Positions 17,321 through 26,828 of a stretch of DNA of 64,000 bases are shown here, in pieces. The notes under the pieces were generated by a model that searched no databases, was not told the origin of the DNA, and saw only the letters and a program-made list of their open reading frames with translations. The stretch spans positions 806,001-870,000 of the forward strand of contig JAGB01000002.1 of assembly GCA_000526435.1 (NCBI GenBank), given 5' to 3'. Source of the stretch: Caldicoprobacter oshimai DSM 21659. GTDB taxonomy: Bacteria; Bacillota; Clostridia; Caldicoprobacterales; Caldicoprobacteraceae. Numbering within the stretch: position 1 is the stretch's first letter; each line of letters opens with the position of its first letter. Both the position numbers and the translations under genes were made by a program.

Positions 17321-18420
17321 TGTATAATGAGGTCAGCCAGCTCATCCGCAGCATATGGCCTGCCTACCTCACGCATCATCTCGATCAAATACTTTCTCCT
17401 GCTGTCATTGTGAAACAGCTGGTAAACCGCTTCATCCACCGGAAAAGTCTCGCTGGTCTTAATGGCCAGACCATTGTTCAGCAAGAATTCCGCATTCCTG
17501 TCCTCCTGTCCCGGAATGGGGTTTATCAGGATCATGGGAATGCACTTGGCAAGGCTTTCAGATACGGTAAGCCCTCCAGGCTTGGTCAATATACAATCCG
17601 AGGCGTCCATCATGATGTCCACATTGTCCACAAAGCCGTAGTTGTAGATCTTTTTCTTTATATCCAGCGAATCAATCTTTTTCTTCAATGAAGCGTTATT
17701 GCCGCACACCGAGATTATTTGAAAATCCATATCCATGTTGTCCAGCCTGCGAATGACGTCATCCACATTTCCATAGCCCATGCTTCCGCTCATGACCAGA
17801 ACCGTGGTCTTATTCTCAATACCCAGCAGCTTTCTGGCCTCCGCTTTGTCCATCTTATTGGCAAACTTTATGAAAATGGGAATCCCAATGGGCCAAACCT
17901 TTTCGAGGGGTATCCCCTTTCTTTGAACCTGCAGGTTCAGCAAGCTGCTGGCAGTCACGTAATAATCCAAATTGGTATCTTCCCAAAAAGGATGGACAGT
18001 GAAATCGGTTATAATACCCACGCTCTTGCATGACAGCCCCTTTTCCCTGAGATAGCTTATCACCTGTGCAGGGAAAATATGGGTGCAAATGATCACGTCA
18101 GGTTGATATTCACTGAGGAACACCGTCAATTTCCTGGACAAAAGCGAGCTTATTATCTTACCTATGTAGAGCTTTTCGTTAGATTTCTCCAATCTTTCTC
18201 CCAGCCGGTACAGTCTCCCGTAAACAGCGGGGGTAAATTTCGTAGAAATGAGATAGGCCTTGGCAACCGATTCGCTCAATATGGGATTTATATACTCAAA
18301 TATATCCAGCAACACGCAGTCGACGCCTTTAGTCTTCAAACTCTCCATGGCAGCCCTGGCCGTCTGATTATGGCCATGACCTGCTGATACCGATAAAAAC
18401 AGTGCTTTCACAGCCTTCAC
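17299..18420 (-). CDS. MGDG-synthase-like glycosyltransferase (GT28)
   Basis: 373 aa. The N-terminal KALFLSVSAGHGHNQTARAAMESL motif and DVIICTHIFPAQV match the diacylglycerol glycosyltransferase (UgtP/MGD) family, which moves sugars from UDP-sugars to diacylglycerol. The C-terminal donor-binding site is DCILTKPGGLTVSESLA with PGQEDRNAEFL. It acts at the membrane face making glycolipids. Monocistronic; the sugar specificity cannot be read from sequence. Confidence 0.85.
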   Translation of the reverse strand: MKAVKALFLSVSAGHGHNQTARAAMESLKTKGVDCVLLDIFEYINPILSESVAKAYLISTKFTPAVYGRLYRLGERLEKSNEKLYIGKIISSLLSRKLTVFLSEYQPDVIICTHIFPAQVISYLREKGLSCKSVGIITDFTVHPFWEDTNLDYYVTASSLLNLQVQRKGIPLEKVWPIGIPIFIKFANKMDKAEARKLLGIENKTTVLVMSGSMGYGNVDDVIRRLDNMDMDFQIISVCGNNASLKKKIDSLDIKKKIYNYGFVDNVDIMMDASDCILTKPGGLTVSESLAKCIPMILINPIPGQEDRNAEFLLNNGLAIKTSETFPVDEAVYQLFHNDSRRKYLIEMMREVGRPYAADELADLIIQQIKMGA

Positions 18421-18748
18421 CTCTTTCGTTAACGCTCAGCAACCAGATCTATGATACACTCAAATCAAAATTTTGTGAACTATCATTCACTTTTGGGAAT
18501 CTCAAGTATATTTTGCCATATTTAATCTTAAGTATATTCTACCATGTTTTTTGATAAGTGTATCCCGCTACTTTCGTAAAATTCACATTAAGCTAGCAGC
18601 TATACTCAAGGACGGTCACCTTGCAAGAAATTTTACAGCATAAAAAATTAGGGGCCCACCCTTTGTGGGAAATAGGCCCCAATGAGCGTATAATCGGCAA
18701 ATAATGCTTGTAAATCGATGACGGACACTTCAATCAGAACAAATGCAC
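18421..18748. other. Intergenic region with promoter and fucI terminator
   Basis: No gene is supported. It holds the leader of the glycosyltransferase gene at the left side and the fucI terminator hairpin at 18651-18680. A TTTTGTGAA/ATTCAC pair near 18470-18490 resembles the TGTGAA elements seen before DUF2680, but only loosely. Confidence 0.4.
18642..18680 (-). terminator. Terminator of the fucose isomerase gene
   Basis: Nested hairpin GGGGCC...GGCCCC with internal CCCAC/GTGGG, followed on the minus strand by TAATTTTTTA. It lies about 70 bp beyond the fucI stop. Confidence 0.75.
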
Positions 18749-20569
18749 TTATTTCCTGCCATACAGCGGTCCAAAGGCAGCACATGCTCTGTAGTCTGCA
18801 CCCTCCAAGTCATTTGTACCAAACGCATTCCATGCGCTGGGCCTGAATATCCTGTCCTCCGAGACATTGTGCATGCATACCGGAATTCTCAGCATGGATG
18901 CCAGGGTGATGAGCTCGGCTCCAATGTGGCCATAACACACAGCCGCGTGGTTAGCACCCCAGCTGTTCATTACGGTGTATACATCCTTAAAAGCGCCCTT
19001 GCCTGTAAGTATGGGAACAAACCAGGTAGTGGGCCATGTGGGATCAGTGCGCTTATCAAGAATATCGTGCACATCCTCAGGCAACTCCACCGTGTAGCCC
19101 TCGGCCAGCTGAAGCACCGGGCCTAACCCCTTCACGATGTTTATCCTCGAGATGGTAACCGGCATCCCGCCTCTGGTGGTAAAATCGGTCGAGAAACCGC
19201 CGCCGCGGAAGTAGCCCAGATTGGCGTACCTGAACTGGGTTGCGTCGAGGCATCGGGCAACCTCCTCAGGCGTCACTTCCCAGAAGGGCTTGATGGCCGG
19301 CTTGCCGTCCTTGGTCTGCTGGCCCGTACCGTCCAATGCCGCCGACCCGGAATTGATGAGATGTATAACGCCATTGGCTGCCAGCCCGGTTAATTCCTTG
19401 CCGGTTACGCGCTTTACGGCCTCGGGGCTCCAGTAGGTCCTCACATCAGCAAAGATCTGGGCCGTACCGGTGAGCAGATGCCCAAACAGCATGGCAACGC
19501 CGTTTAACGAGTCGTTCTCGGTTGCAAGGATGTAGGGCTGCCTTATGCCGTTCCAGTCAAACGACGAGTTGAGTATGGTCTCCATAAAGTCGCCGTTGGG
19601 GAAGTGGTCGGTCCACTGCCTCTGCCCTTGGAAACCCGCCACGATGGCATTGTGTCCCAAGGCTTCCTCCTCAAACCCCATCTCGGCCAATTTTGGATTG
19701 CCCACCATAAGGTCACGGGCAATCATTGTCATCTTTATAACCATTTCCCAGTCCTTATCCTTTTTCTCCCTGGAAACCTGCATCTCTGGCGGGTTGTTGT
19801 CAGGGCCCTCTTTGCAGTTGGCCTTTACCCAGCGCAAAGCCCGTTCAAACTCCTCTTTATCGTAGATGCCTTCCTCGATGCGCCTTATGAATTCTGTCTC
19901 ATCTATGTATTCCACGCGCATCCCCAAATAGCTCTCAAAGAAATCGGGATTGACCATGGAGCCGGCAATGCCCATCGATACCCCGCCCATGGAGAGATAG
20001 GATTTGCCCCTCATGTTTGCCACAGCCAGGGCCGCTTTGGTAAACCTGAGAAGCTTCTCCTTCACATCGTCAGGAATGGTGGTATCGCCAGCATCTTGTA
20101 CATCCCTGCCGTATATGCCAAAGGCCGGCAAACCTTTTTGATTGTGAGCCGCCAGCACCGCAGCAAGATATACAGCCCCCGGACGTTCGGTCCCATTGAA
20201 GCCCCATATCGCTTTTGGAATAAAAGGATCCATGTCCATGGTCTCAGCGCCGTAGCACCAGCAGGGCGTCACGGTGATGGATACGCCCACCCCTTCACGA
20301 GCAAACTTCTCGGCTGCCTGTGCCGCCTCGGCCACCCCACCAATGCATGTGTCAGCAATCACGCATTCCACCGGCATGCCATTGTAGTGCCTGACGTTTT
20401 CCTCCAGAAACTTGGCCACCGCTTTAGCCATATTCATGGTCTGCTCTTCCAGAGACTCCCTGACACCTCGCCGCCTTCCATCGATGGTAGGCCGTATCCC
20501 GATTTTGGGCATACCTCCTTTAAACCTGTTGTGCGGCGGAATCAATTTCATTCCCTCAACATTGGCCAT
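18749..20569 (-). CDS. fucI: L-fucose isomerase
   Basis: 606 aa, normal for FucI. Converts L-fucose to L-fuculose using manganese; some members also accept D-arabinose. The family is recognised from [25 protein letters not shown] at the N-terminus, [53 protein letters not shown], the active-site [12 protein letters not shown] and the C-terminal [30 protein letters not shown]. It starts after GGAGGAGAG. It is downstream of a glycosidase and a LacI regulator, forming a fucose-use locus; fuculokinase and aldolase are not in the window. Confidence 0.96.
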   Translation of the reverse strand: MANVEGMKLIPPHNRFKGGMPKIGIRPTIDGRRRGVRESLEEQTMNMAKAVAKFLEENVRHYNGMPVECVIADTCIGGVAEAAQAAEKFAREGVGVSITVTPCWCYGAETMDMDPFIPKAIWGFNGTERPGAVYLAAVLAAHNQKGLPAFGIYGRDVQDAGDTTIPDDVKEKLLRFTKAALAVANMRGKSYLSMGGVSMGIAGSMVNPDFFESYLGMRVEYIDETEFIRRIEEGIYDKEEFERALRWVKANCKEGPDNNPPEMQVSREKKDKDWEMVIKMTMIARDLMVGNPKLAEMGFEEEALGHNAIVAGFQGQRQWTDHFPNGDFMETILNSSFDWNGIRQPYILATENDSLNGVAMLFGHLLTGTAQIFADVRTYWSPEAVKRVTGKELTGLAANGVIHLINSGSAALDGTGQQTKDGKPAIKPFWEVTPEEVARCLDATQFRYANLGYFRGGGFSTDFTTRGGMPVTISRINIVKGLGPVLQLAEGYTVELPEDVHDILDKRTDPTWPTTWFVPILTGKGAFKDVYTVMNSWGANHAAVCYGHIGAELITLASMLRIPVCMHNVSEDRIFRPSAWNAFGTNDLEGADYRACAAFGPLYGRK

Positions 20570-20749
20570 AAATCTCTCCTCCTCTTTTATGTATTTAAAT
20601 TTTTGATTTTAGTGTAAAAAATCTATTTTGCTGCACAAAACGAAATTCACAATTTGAGGGTGGAGTGGTTTCGCCAACCCAATCGCTTCTGAGCATATAT
20701 TTTCCCCAACAGCATCATATCAACTCTCACAGGCATAAACTGCATCTCA

Positions 20750-22735
20750 TCATTTTACGCCCTGTTCAAACACCACCATCTCGTGTCCTTCTACCCTTGG
20801 CACCACCACTTTTACATATCCATCCGTATACTCAAAATCCAGCTGTGTGCCTTTAGGAGCACAGTACACCCTTTCAGGCTTTGAAGAAAGCTTTACCTTC
20901 ACCTCTACGTTATACAGAGGAATTACGTCTTCTATAATGTCTATCTCCTCGCACCGCCTTTGGGGGACATAATGAAGGATATGGAGAACATACCGGTTAT
21001 GGGGCTTCTGGTAATTCAAGAGCATATGCGCCGTGGTGGGTGCATTGGTTTCAACCAGCTTATCAGGCAAAAGCAGCCGCAAAGCGTTTACCACCAGCTG
21101 CTTATAAACCCTTGCTCCATGCTTATGATACATTGAAAACACAGGGTGTGCAAAATAGATGATGGAACCTTTCTGCGTAACCGCCGGATATCCGCTTTCC
21201 TTTTCAGGTGGCGTCTGACGATGGGAACAAAAATGCTTGTAGCTTCTGTTGAAATAGGGATTCCAGATTGAGGCCAGTACCCTGGTCCCTTCCTGAGGCT
21301 TTACCCATAAGCCCCTGTCATACATGACATACTCCGTATCAAACAGGCCCTGATTTATGGCCTCACCCGCCACCACATAGTCGGGCGAGTATTCAGCGTC
21401 GCCCACCAGCTCAACTCCCATACCCGACAGCACGAATTGTTGTTGACCTCTTGCCATCCCGGATTTGTATGAGAGCAGCAGCTTGCCCCCGTTTGCAACG
21501 TAGCTTTCCAGTTTATCTTTTAGGGCCTCATCCAGAGTGATTACATCAGGAAGAATGTTGACCCTGTAGCGGCTGAAATCCATCTGTTCATCGATTACAT
21601 CAAACTGATAATGTGACTCCTCCAGCATCCTGTAAGCGCCTCTCAATGATGGATGGAGCCTGACGGCAGTATCCTCAATCGCTTCTGGCGTAAATACCCC
21701 TATCTCGGTCACCGCAGTGACATCATCGCACCATGGTTCCTTTTCTTTTACTTGGCTATACACGCTGCTAATAAGCTTGTATGTAGCTTTATTTATAGCT
21801 CCACTGGGATGAAGCTGATCGCCTATGGAGCACTTGGCGCCATGAGCCAGAGCTGTAAAGCATTCATATTCCAGCGCCGCCTGATTCTTAAACCCACCGA
21901 AATCGGCCCACGACTTATGGAATCTGCCGGTCATCCCCAGATATTCGTATCCCAAATTCCTGGCATACCTTACAGTGATGGGGAAATGCTCGTATCCCCA
22001 CCCACCGCTAGGCAGGGATTCCAGCTCTAAATGGGTATACGTATCCAGGGTATCCCTAATTGAGGGACCAATATGCCCTGCATTGTAGAAAATGGTACAG
22101 TCTTTATTATACCTGCGCACAGTGGCCGTCATCCTTTTCTTGAAGGCATCCAGAACCTGCTTGGCAAACTTTTTGCGATCCTCCGGGTCTTCAGGGTTTA
22201 GCCCCGCCCGTTCCATCCCTTCCATGCAATAGCTGCAACAGCAAGGGTGTTGGATTATTATGTCAAAGAACAAGCCATCCACTTCATCTCCAAACTTTTC
22301 CAAAACCTCAATGGTCTGTTCCTCCACATAATCGATGTACGGAGTATTAAAGCATAAATGCTTCCAGCCTGCCTCTAAAGGCCCAGCACCATAAGGCCTG
22401 CCATCCGGCATCCTCTCCAACCACTCGGGATGCTGCTTTGCCATGTATTCATCCCAACCCACGGTTATGTAGATGGGTACCCGAATGCCTACCGCATGAC
22501 AGGCTTCAATCTGCTCTCGCAAAAGGTCTCTTTTGAGCCCGGGATGCCGCGCAGGAAATTTGGTATCGTAGTAAATCATCCCGTGGTGACATCTGGCAAA
22601 GCAGGTGATGGAATCAACGCCAGCTTCTTTCAAGGTGTGAGCAAACTCCTGAGGGTCAAAAGCGTTTCCCACCTCCACAATCTTCTCGGAAGTGTGAAAA
22701 TCCAGATGAACCTGCCTGAACCGCAGTTTACCCAT
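20750..22735 (-). CDS. Putative glycoside hydrolase with beta-galactosidase trimerisation domain
   Basis: 661 aa from ATG 22735, chosen for AGAAAGGGAG upstream; the frame extends further but without a start signal. The N-terminal TIM-barrel part begins QVHLDFHTSEKI and contains CFARCHHGMIYYDTKFPARHP and VDGLFFDI (likely catalytic aspartate), typical of hypothetical GH-like barrels related to alpha-L-fucosidases. Next comes a GH42-type trimerisation domain (VNILPDVITLDEALKDKLESYV). No signal peptide, so cytoplasmic. Beside fucI it probably releases fucose from imported glycans; the activity is inferred. Confidence 0.7.
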   Translation of the reverse strand: MGKLRFRQVHLDFHTSEKIVEVGNAFDPQEFAHTLKEAGVDSITCFARCHHGMIYYDTKFPARHPGLKRDLLREQIEACHAVGIRVPIYITVGWDEYMAKQHPEWLERMPDGRPYGAGPLEAGWKHLCFNTPYIDYVEEQTIEVLEKFGDEVDGLFFDIIIQHPCCCSYCMEGMERAGLNPEDPEDRKKFAKQVLDAFKKRMTATVRRYNKDCTIFYNAGHIGPSIRDTLDTYTHLELESLPSGGWGYEHFPITVRYARNLGYEYLGMTGRFHKSWADFGGFKNQAALEYECFTALAHGAKCSIGDQLHPSGAINKATYKLISSVYSQVKEKEPWCDDVTAVTEIGVFTPEAIEDTAVRLHPSLRGAYRMLEESHYQFDVIDEQMDFSRYRVNILPDVITLDEALKDKLESYVANGGKLLLSYKSGMARGQQQFVLSGMGVELVGDAEYSPDYVVAGEAINQGLFDTEYVMYDRGLWVKPQEGTRVLASIWNPYFNRSYKHFCSHRQTPPEKESGYPAVTQKGSIIYFAHPVFSMYHKHGARVYKQLVVNALRLLLPDKLVETNAPTTAHMLLNYQKPHNRYVLHILHYVPQRRCEEIDIIEDVIPLYNVEVKVKLSSKPERVYCAPKGTQLDFEYTDGYVKVVVPRVEGHEMVVFEQGVK

Positions 22736-22856
22736 GTTATCTCCCTTTCTATTCAAATTTGTTTTTAGGTCTTTGTAAATCAAGCAATTAAAAATATAAT
22801 CCTTTCTAATCAAATTAGATTTTGGAAACCCAGCAACCAAAATATAGCTATCAAAA

Positions 22857-22870
22857 TTGAAACGGTTCAA
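22857..22870. promoter_or_regulatory. LacI-type operator upstream of the glycosidase gene
   Basis: TTGAAACGGTTCAA is a perfect 6-bp-arm palindrome around CG, the classic LacI-family site. A near copy lies before the repressor gene at 23977-23990. Confidence 0.7.
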
Positions 22871-22944
22871 ATTAAGCGTAAAAGAATTAAAGAACACATC
22901 TAAGACATTATTTGAGTATCAGGCTTCTTCTTTAACTGCCAAGA

Positions 22945-23949
22945 CTAAGAAATGGCTCTTACCGAATCCCTCACAATCATCCTGGTATGAAGCGTGTGTA
23001 CCTCCGGGTAACCTGTATAGTCTCCCTTTATCCTCTTTAATATAAGATTGCCGGCTATTTCCCCCATTTTTGAGGTGGGCTGTTCAATCACCGTCAATGA
23101 AGGCTTTATGACATCTGACAGCTCGAAGTAATCAAAGCCTATGATGGACAGCTCTTGCGGAACCTTGATATTCAATTCATGGATAGCCATGACAGCTCCC
23201 AACGTCATGTAATAATTGGTAACATACAGGGCAGTGGGAATATCAGCCCCTTCAAAAAACTCTTTGGCAGCCAGATAACCTCCTACCGTCGTAAAATTAC
23301 CATATTTAATCCACCGGGATTCAACAGGCAGGTTATAAGCTTCCAATGCCTGCTTGTATCCCTCAAACCTCTGCTGGCTGACCCACGAGTTGGGCGGCCC
23401 ATTTATTATGGCAATTTTGGTATGGTTGGAGTGTATGAACCTCTCAACCGCTCTGAAAGAGGCCCCGGCATTATCCACCAGTACTTTATCGGTATTAAAA
23501 CCGGGAATATCTTCATTTACTATTACTATGGGAATCCCGTCACGAATATACTCGTCCATTATGCTCAAACGAACGTTGTTGGAAAAAAGGATAAGCCCAT
23601 CCACAAAACGGTCCCTTAAAAAATTCAGCTTCTGTTCGAGCTTCTCGGTATCGCCTTCGTAATCGCACAGTATGATGCTGTAATTCTCCTTTTCCACAGT
23701 CCTTTCTATGGCTGTTACGATAGAAGTGCAGAAAATGTTTGTAAAATCATCAATTACCACTCCGATTGTCATGGAACGGTTACTTTTGAGGCCTTTAGCG
23801 ATGATATTCTGCTTAAAACCCAACTCCTGGATGGCTTTCTCAACCTTTAAACGGTTCTCTTCCCGCAACCTATAGCCATTGAGGTACCGGGATACCGTAC
23901 CCAGCGATACACCTGCACGCTTTGCCACGTCGCGGATGGTTACAGCCAT
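22945..23949 (-). CDS. LacI-family transcriptional repressor of the fucose locus
   Basis: 334 aa. N-terminal helix-turn-helix MAVTIRDVAKRAGVSLGTVSRYLNGY with hinge helix, then a periplasmic-binding-protein-like effector domain (TIGVVIDDFTNIFCTSIV, DGLILFSNN, YKQALEAYNLP, PTALYVTNYYMTLGAV, IIGFDYFELSD). It sits just upstream of the glycosidase in the same direction, and both have a TTGAAnCrGTTCAA operator, so it likely represses the operon and itself until a fucose-related sugar binds. Confidence 0.92.
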   Translation of the reverse strand: MAVTIRDVAKRAGVSLGTVSRYLNGYRLREENRLKVEKAIQELGFKQNIIAKGLKSNRSMTIGVVIDDFTNIFCTSIVTAIERTVEKENYSIILCDYEGDTEKLEQKLNFLRDRFVDGLILFSNNVRLSIMDEYIRDGIPIVIVNEDIPGFNTDKVLVDNAGASFRAVERFIHSNHTKIAIINGPPNSWVSQQRFEGYKQALEAYNLPVESRWIKYGNFTTVGGYLAAKEFFEGADIPTALYVTNYYMTLGAVMAIHELNIKVPQELSIIGFDYFELSDVIKPSLTVIEQPTSKMGEIAGNLILKRIKGDYTGYPEVHTLHTRMIVRDSVRAIS

Positions 23950-23976
23950 ATCTCTCTCCTACATGCCCTATAAAAA

Positions 23977-23990
23977 TTGAACCAGTTCAA
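23977..23990. promoter_or_regulatory. LacI-type operator upstream of the repressor gene
   Basis: TTGAACCAGTTCAA, a 6-bp-arm palindrome nearly identical to the site at 22857-22870, 28 bp before the repressor start, which implies autoregulation. Confidence 0.7.
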
Positions 23991-24040
23991 TTATTATTAT
24001 AATCTGATGTAATGGACACGTCAAGATTTGGAAAACAAAA

Positions 24041-24072
24041 CCCCCGACTGAAATTATCATGGCAGTCGGAGG
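24041..24072 (-). terminator. Leftward terminator
   Basis: CCGACTG / CAGTCGG hairpin followed on the minus strand by GGGTTTTGTTTT. It would end transcripts from the decayed gene to its right. Confidence 0.65.
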
Positions 24073-24090
24073 ATAACACTGCACATCTCT

Positions 24091-24497
24091 TTACTCCTCA
24101 AATTCAAGGCATATGCTGGCAACGCTACAGGGTTGTGCATCAAATGATACACATGTATCATCTATGAAAATATTAAAACCCGAGTCAAGCCAATCACGTT
24201 CATGTGGGGCGACCCACAACCCATGCTGTCATACCCTTGCTGGGGTTTTCTTCAATTAACCTGAAAATGCCGGCAAGAGACCCACTTTATAAACTCCTCT
24301 CCCAAACCACTATCTCAGCCGCTTCATCGCTTGCCACCGGTGCAGGATTGAAAACGTGGAATATGCGGGTCTTTCCCCTACCCTTCTCGGATTGGGTCAC
24401 CTTAAACTGTTCTGCACCAAATCGCGCTCCGGCCCCTCAGACACGCTGTCCCTATCGTCTTCTTCTGATCTCTCAACCTTTTTAAGTGTTGTTCCAT
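24091..24497 (-). pseudogene. Decayed glycosidase-like gene remnant
   Basis: Minus-strand pieces that read as protein are spread over frames. They run from an ATG with AAAGGGGG at 24497, through a segment with KTRIFHVFNPAPVASDEAAE and EIVVWE, to a piece ending DWLDSGFNIFIDDTCV... and EFEE-stop at 24091. The FNP...EIVVWE pattern recalls the C-terminal region of GH38 alpha-mannosidases. Several frameshifts and stops show it is dead. Placement beside the fucose genes fits a lost glycan-degradation gene. The family call is tentative. Confidence 0.45.
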
Positions 24498-24648
24498 AGC
24501 AATCCCCCTTTTTCAATTTTCGATTTTCGCACCCAAACCTGCGGAATAAATATAAACCCACTTAAAGACCTGCCATGTTATACGTTATTGTTTTTATAAA
24601 CGGTATTACAAAGTTAAGATGTGTCCCTTTTTTCTCAAAAACGAAAAA

Positions 24649-24674
24649 ACCGCCTTCCTTCACCCTCAGGCGGT
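24649..24674 (-). terminator. Leftward terminator
   Basis: ACCGCCT / AGGCGGT hairpin with TTTTTTCGTTTTT after it on the minus strand. Likely the end of leftward prophage or cargo transcription. Confidence 0.6.
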
Positions 24675-24740
24675 CTTAACTGTGGTGGAGCTAAAGCGCA
24701 TAAGGACATAACCCAACCAACCTGGCCAGGTCCGTGTAGA

Positions 24741-24783
24741 AATTAGGATAGGGGGTGGCTTTTAACTGCCCCCTATCCTAATT
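24741..24783. repeat. Perfect 15-bp-arm palindrome
   Basis: AATTAGGATAGGGGG at 24741-24755 is repeated inverted at 24769-24783 with a 13-nt loop. Very stable as DNA or RNA hairpin, no T-run. It may be a recombination or miniature-element end. Confidence 0.6.
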
Positions 24784-24843
24784 CCCACCCTCCATAACTG
24801 ATAAGACGCTGATATAAGAAACAAAAGTCCGTAAGAACACACA

Positions 24844-25008
24844 TTATCCAGGCTTACGTAAAAAATACTCGTGTACGATGGCAAAGTTGACATCAACACG
24901 ATTGTGACTTTTGATGGTGGAGCTGAACCGTACCAGAAAAAGGTCACAATTAGCACACAATCCTATAGGTACAAATCCACCATAAAAACGTTGACCAAGC
25001 CTGGATAA
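24844..25008. mobile_element. 165-bp element with 12-bp terminal inverted repeats
   Basis: TTATCCAGGCTT at 24844-24855 is matched by its exact complement at 24997-25008. The interior carries a short plus-strand frame (24871-25008) reading VYDGKVDINTIVTFDGG and ending KPG-stop, which looks like the end of a real protein rather than noise. It could be a MITE or the remains of a disrupted gene. No target-site duplication is evident. Confidence 0.35.
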
Positions 25009-25189
25009 GAATAAAAGAGCGGCTTTGATGCCGATTTATCTGAGTCTTCCATGTAGCCGATATGGCTTCTTTTTTACCAACCATATGCCATAATAGGACC
25101 ATATTGGATTTTCCGAGATTTTCCTAACACAATACAGCTCTACCTGACCAGAAGTTCAGGAGTTAAAATTCTCCCAGCACACCAAGTAA

Positions 25190-26659
25190 TTAAATGACTC
25201 TCATCGCTTTACAGTATTCGTAGAGTTTTTCCAAAGAGTACCTAGAAATATCTGCAGCACTAGCTGTTTCCCTCCACATAAATTCAATTCTTATATATTT
25301 CCTTGGAATGCTGCAAATCATATCGCTTATTACTTCATAACCATAATAACCAAAACTTTCCTCTACCTCTCCTACATTTATTATATTATTCTCTTTTAAA
25401 AGCCTGCAGATTTTTCTATGTATCAGGGTATCATTAGTTTTAGATAAAGCTAAAATTTTATTAAATGCATCTTGACTATTATACTTCAATGTGTCTTTCT
25501 TTCTTTTATATGGTAATCCCTCGATACATCTTGTCAAATTCATTGTCTTGAGTATTTCTAATTGTCTTGCGGATTTACTTAATTTTAACCCACACTCTTC
25601 CTGTATATATTTATCAAACTTTTCAATTGTTATATCATCACATTCTGATTTAATTCTTAAAATCTCTAAAATCTCTAAAATCTCTTGCCAATCTATTGAT
25701 ACAATTTTAAAATTTAATTGCGTTGCTACCATCGAATAAATACGTCTATGCCTTGCTATCATTGACTTAATGTTACTATCTGTAGCTGACAAAAGCCTGT
25801 CGAAATCCACATTACTATAATCACCTTTTGTTAAATACTCGACTTCGGTTATTGGATTATTGCCAGCAACGACACATATGATTAAATCAAATAAATCACC
25901 AACATAATCTTTAGAATCTTTGATCTTATTATAATCATCAAGTAATTGATTTCTGACTTCTTCTAGAAAATCGCCAATAGTACTATTGGGACTCATATTA
26001 TTCAAAATATCTTCTAGATATTCGTCTGTAAATCCCATATCAGAAATATCGCACTCATTAAAAAACTCATACGTTTTCTTCAAAATAGGGATAAAATTAT
26101 CCCTAGATGGACCGTTATATTTTAAAACCGTATCTTTCCCAATTAAAGATGAGCCACCAATATGCCTCGCAAAATCAACAATTTCATTAGCCATCTCTTC
26201 ACCATTGCATGGCCAAACTACAATTGTATTTCTACCTTTATCAGATCTAATAAATCTATTTATAAGGTGCAGTTCTTGTTCCAGTTGATGAGTAGCTAAA
26301 GTTTCTACAGTTTCCCTATTCTCTAATACTATAATTCTAGGGTTATTAGTATCTTCCATCTTGTTTATTTCTTCATCTAAAGGCCTTTTATTGTATATTG
26401 ATTTAACTTGTATATTTTGAATGTAAAGCGGCAATGTGTTTAAAAATGTCGTTTTTCCTATACCAGATTTGCCTACTAGAATTATAAAAGCACCACTATT
26501 ACTCGCTTTCATTGTACGAATTATTCTTTCTATATATTTATTCGATTCCTCTACTGGAAATATAAAACTTTTTAAACGTTCTAATTCACTTTGAGAATAT
26601 GATGAACCTTTACTTATGTTAAAATTTTCAAATCGACTTGGTAAAACTGGTATCTTCAT
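25190..26659 (-). CDS. P-loop ATPase of unknown function, prophage cargo
   Basis: 489 aa, clearly more AT-rich than its neighbours. Walker A is GKSGIGKT at residues 63-70; a hydrophobic strand IIVLENRE near 109-116 occupies the Walker B position, and NTIVVWPCNG looks like a sensor-type strand, which together suggests an AAA+/STAND-like NTPase. The rest is helical with no domain I recognise. It starts after GGGAGGG. It lies beyond the endolysin at the prophage edge, the usual place for lysogenic-conversion and anti-phage genes, so a defence role is plausible but unproven. Confidence 0.7.
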   Translation of the reverse strand: MKIPVLPSRFENFNISKGSSYSQSELERLKSFIFPVEESNKYIERIIRTMKASNSGAFIILVGKSGIGKTTFLNTLPLYIQNIQVKSIYNKRPLDEEINKMEDTNNPRIIVLENRETVETLATHQLEQELHLINRFIRSDKGRNTIVVWPCNGEEMANEIVDFARHIGGSSLIGKDTVLKYNGPSRDNFIPILKKTYEFFNECDISDMGFTDEYLEDILNNMSPNSTIGDFLEEVRNQLLDDYNKIKDSKDYVGDLFDLIICVVAGNNPITEVEYLTKGDYSNVDFDRLLSATDSNIKSMIARHRRIYSMVATQLNFKIVSIDWQEILEILEILRIKSECDDITIEKFDKYIQEECGLKLSKSARQLEILKTMNLTRCIEGLPYKRKKDTLKYNSQDAFNKILALSKTNDTLIHRKICRLLKENNIINVGEVEESFGYYGYEVISDMICSIPRKYIRIEFMWRETASAADISRYSLEKLYEYCKAMRVI

Positions 26660-26794
26660 TTTTACCCTCCCTGTAGTTATAAGAAAATATTAAAATTCAG
26701 TTCTAAATCAGCGAAATATAAAACATTTTTGTTATTGCAAATATTCTATATTTTTCAACAAAATCCTTCCAAAAACACTGAATCTGAATATATA

Positions 26795-26824
26795 AAAACA
26801 AAAAAGAGGGGCTCACTGCCCCTC
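26795..26824 (-). terminator. Terminator of the prophage late operon
   Basis: GAGGGGC / GCCCCTC hairpin followed on the minus strand by TTTTTTGTTTTT, immediately after the endolysin stop. Confidence 0.85.
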
Positions 26825-26828
26825 GGCT

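Larger units (their letters stand above)
24498..25189. other. Junction region between host and prophage
   Basis: No intact gene. It contains a leftward terminator hairpin at 24649-24674, a 15-bp-arm palindrome at 24741-24783, and a 165-bp element with 12-bp terminal inverted repeats at 24844-25008. The left attachment site of the prophage should lie here, because the pseudogene to the left belongs with the host locus and the next gene to the right has foreign base composition. The serine-integrase core itself cannot be located from one end. Confidence 0.45.

Noticed and set aside
19604-20617. 337-aa plus-strand frame opposite fucI
   Set aside because: Shadow of the fucI gene on the other strand; codon pattern follows fucI.
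24204-24485. 93-aa plus-strand frame near the junction
   Set aside because: Opposite the decayed minus-strand gene, whose pieces are protein-like; the plus frame has no start signal.
24680-24740. tRNA fragment starting TGGTGGAG as an attachment site
   Set aside because: Only the first bases resemble a tRNA end; no T-arm or acceptor pairing follows.
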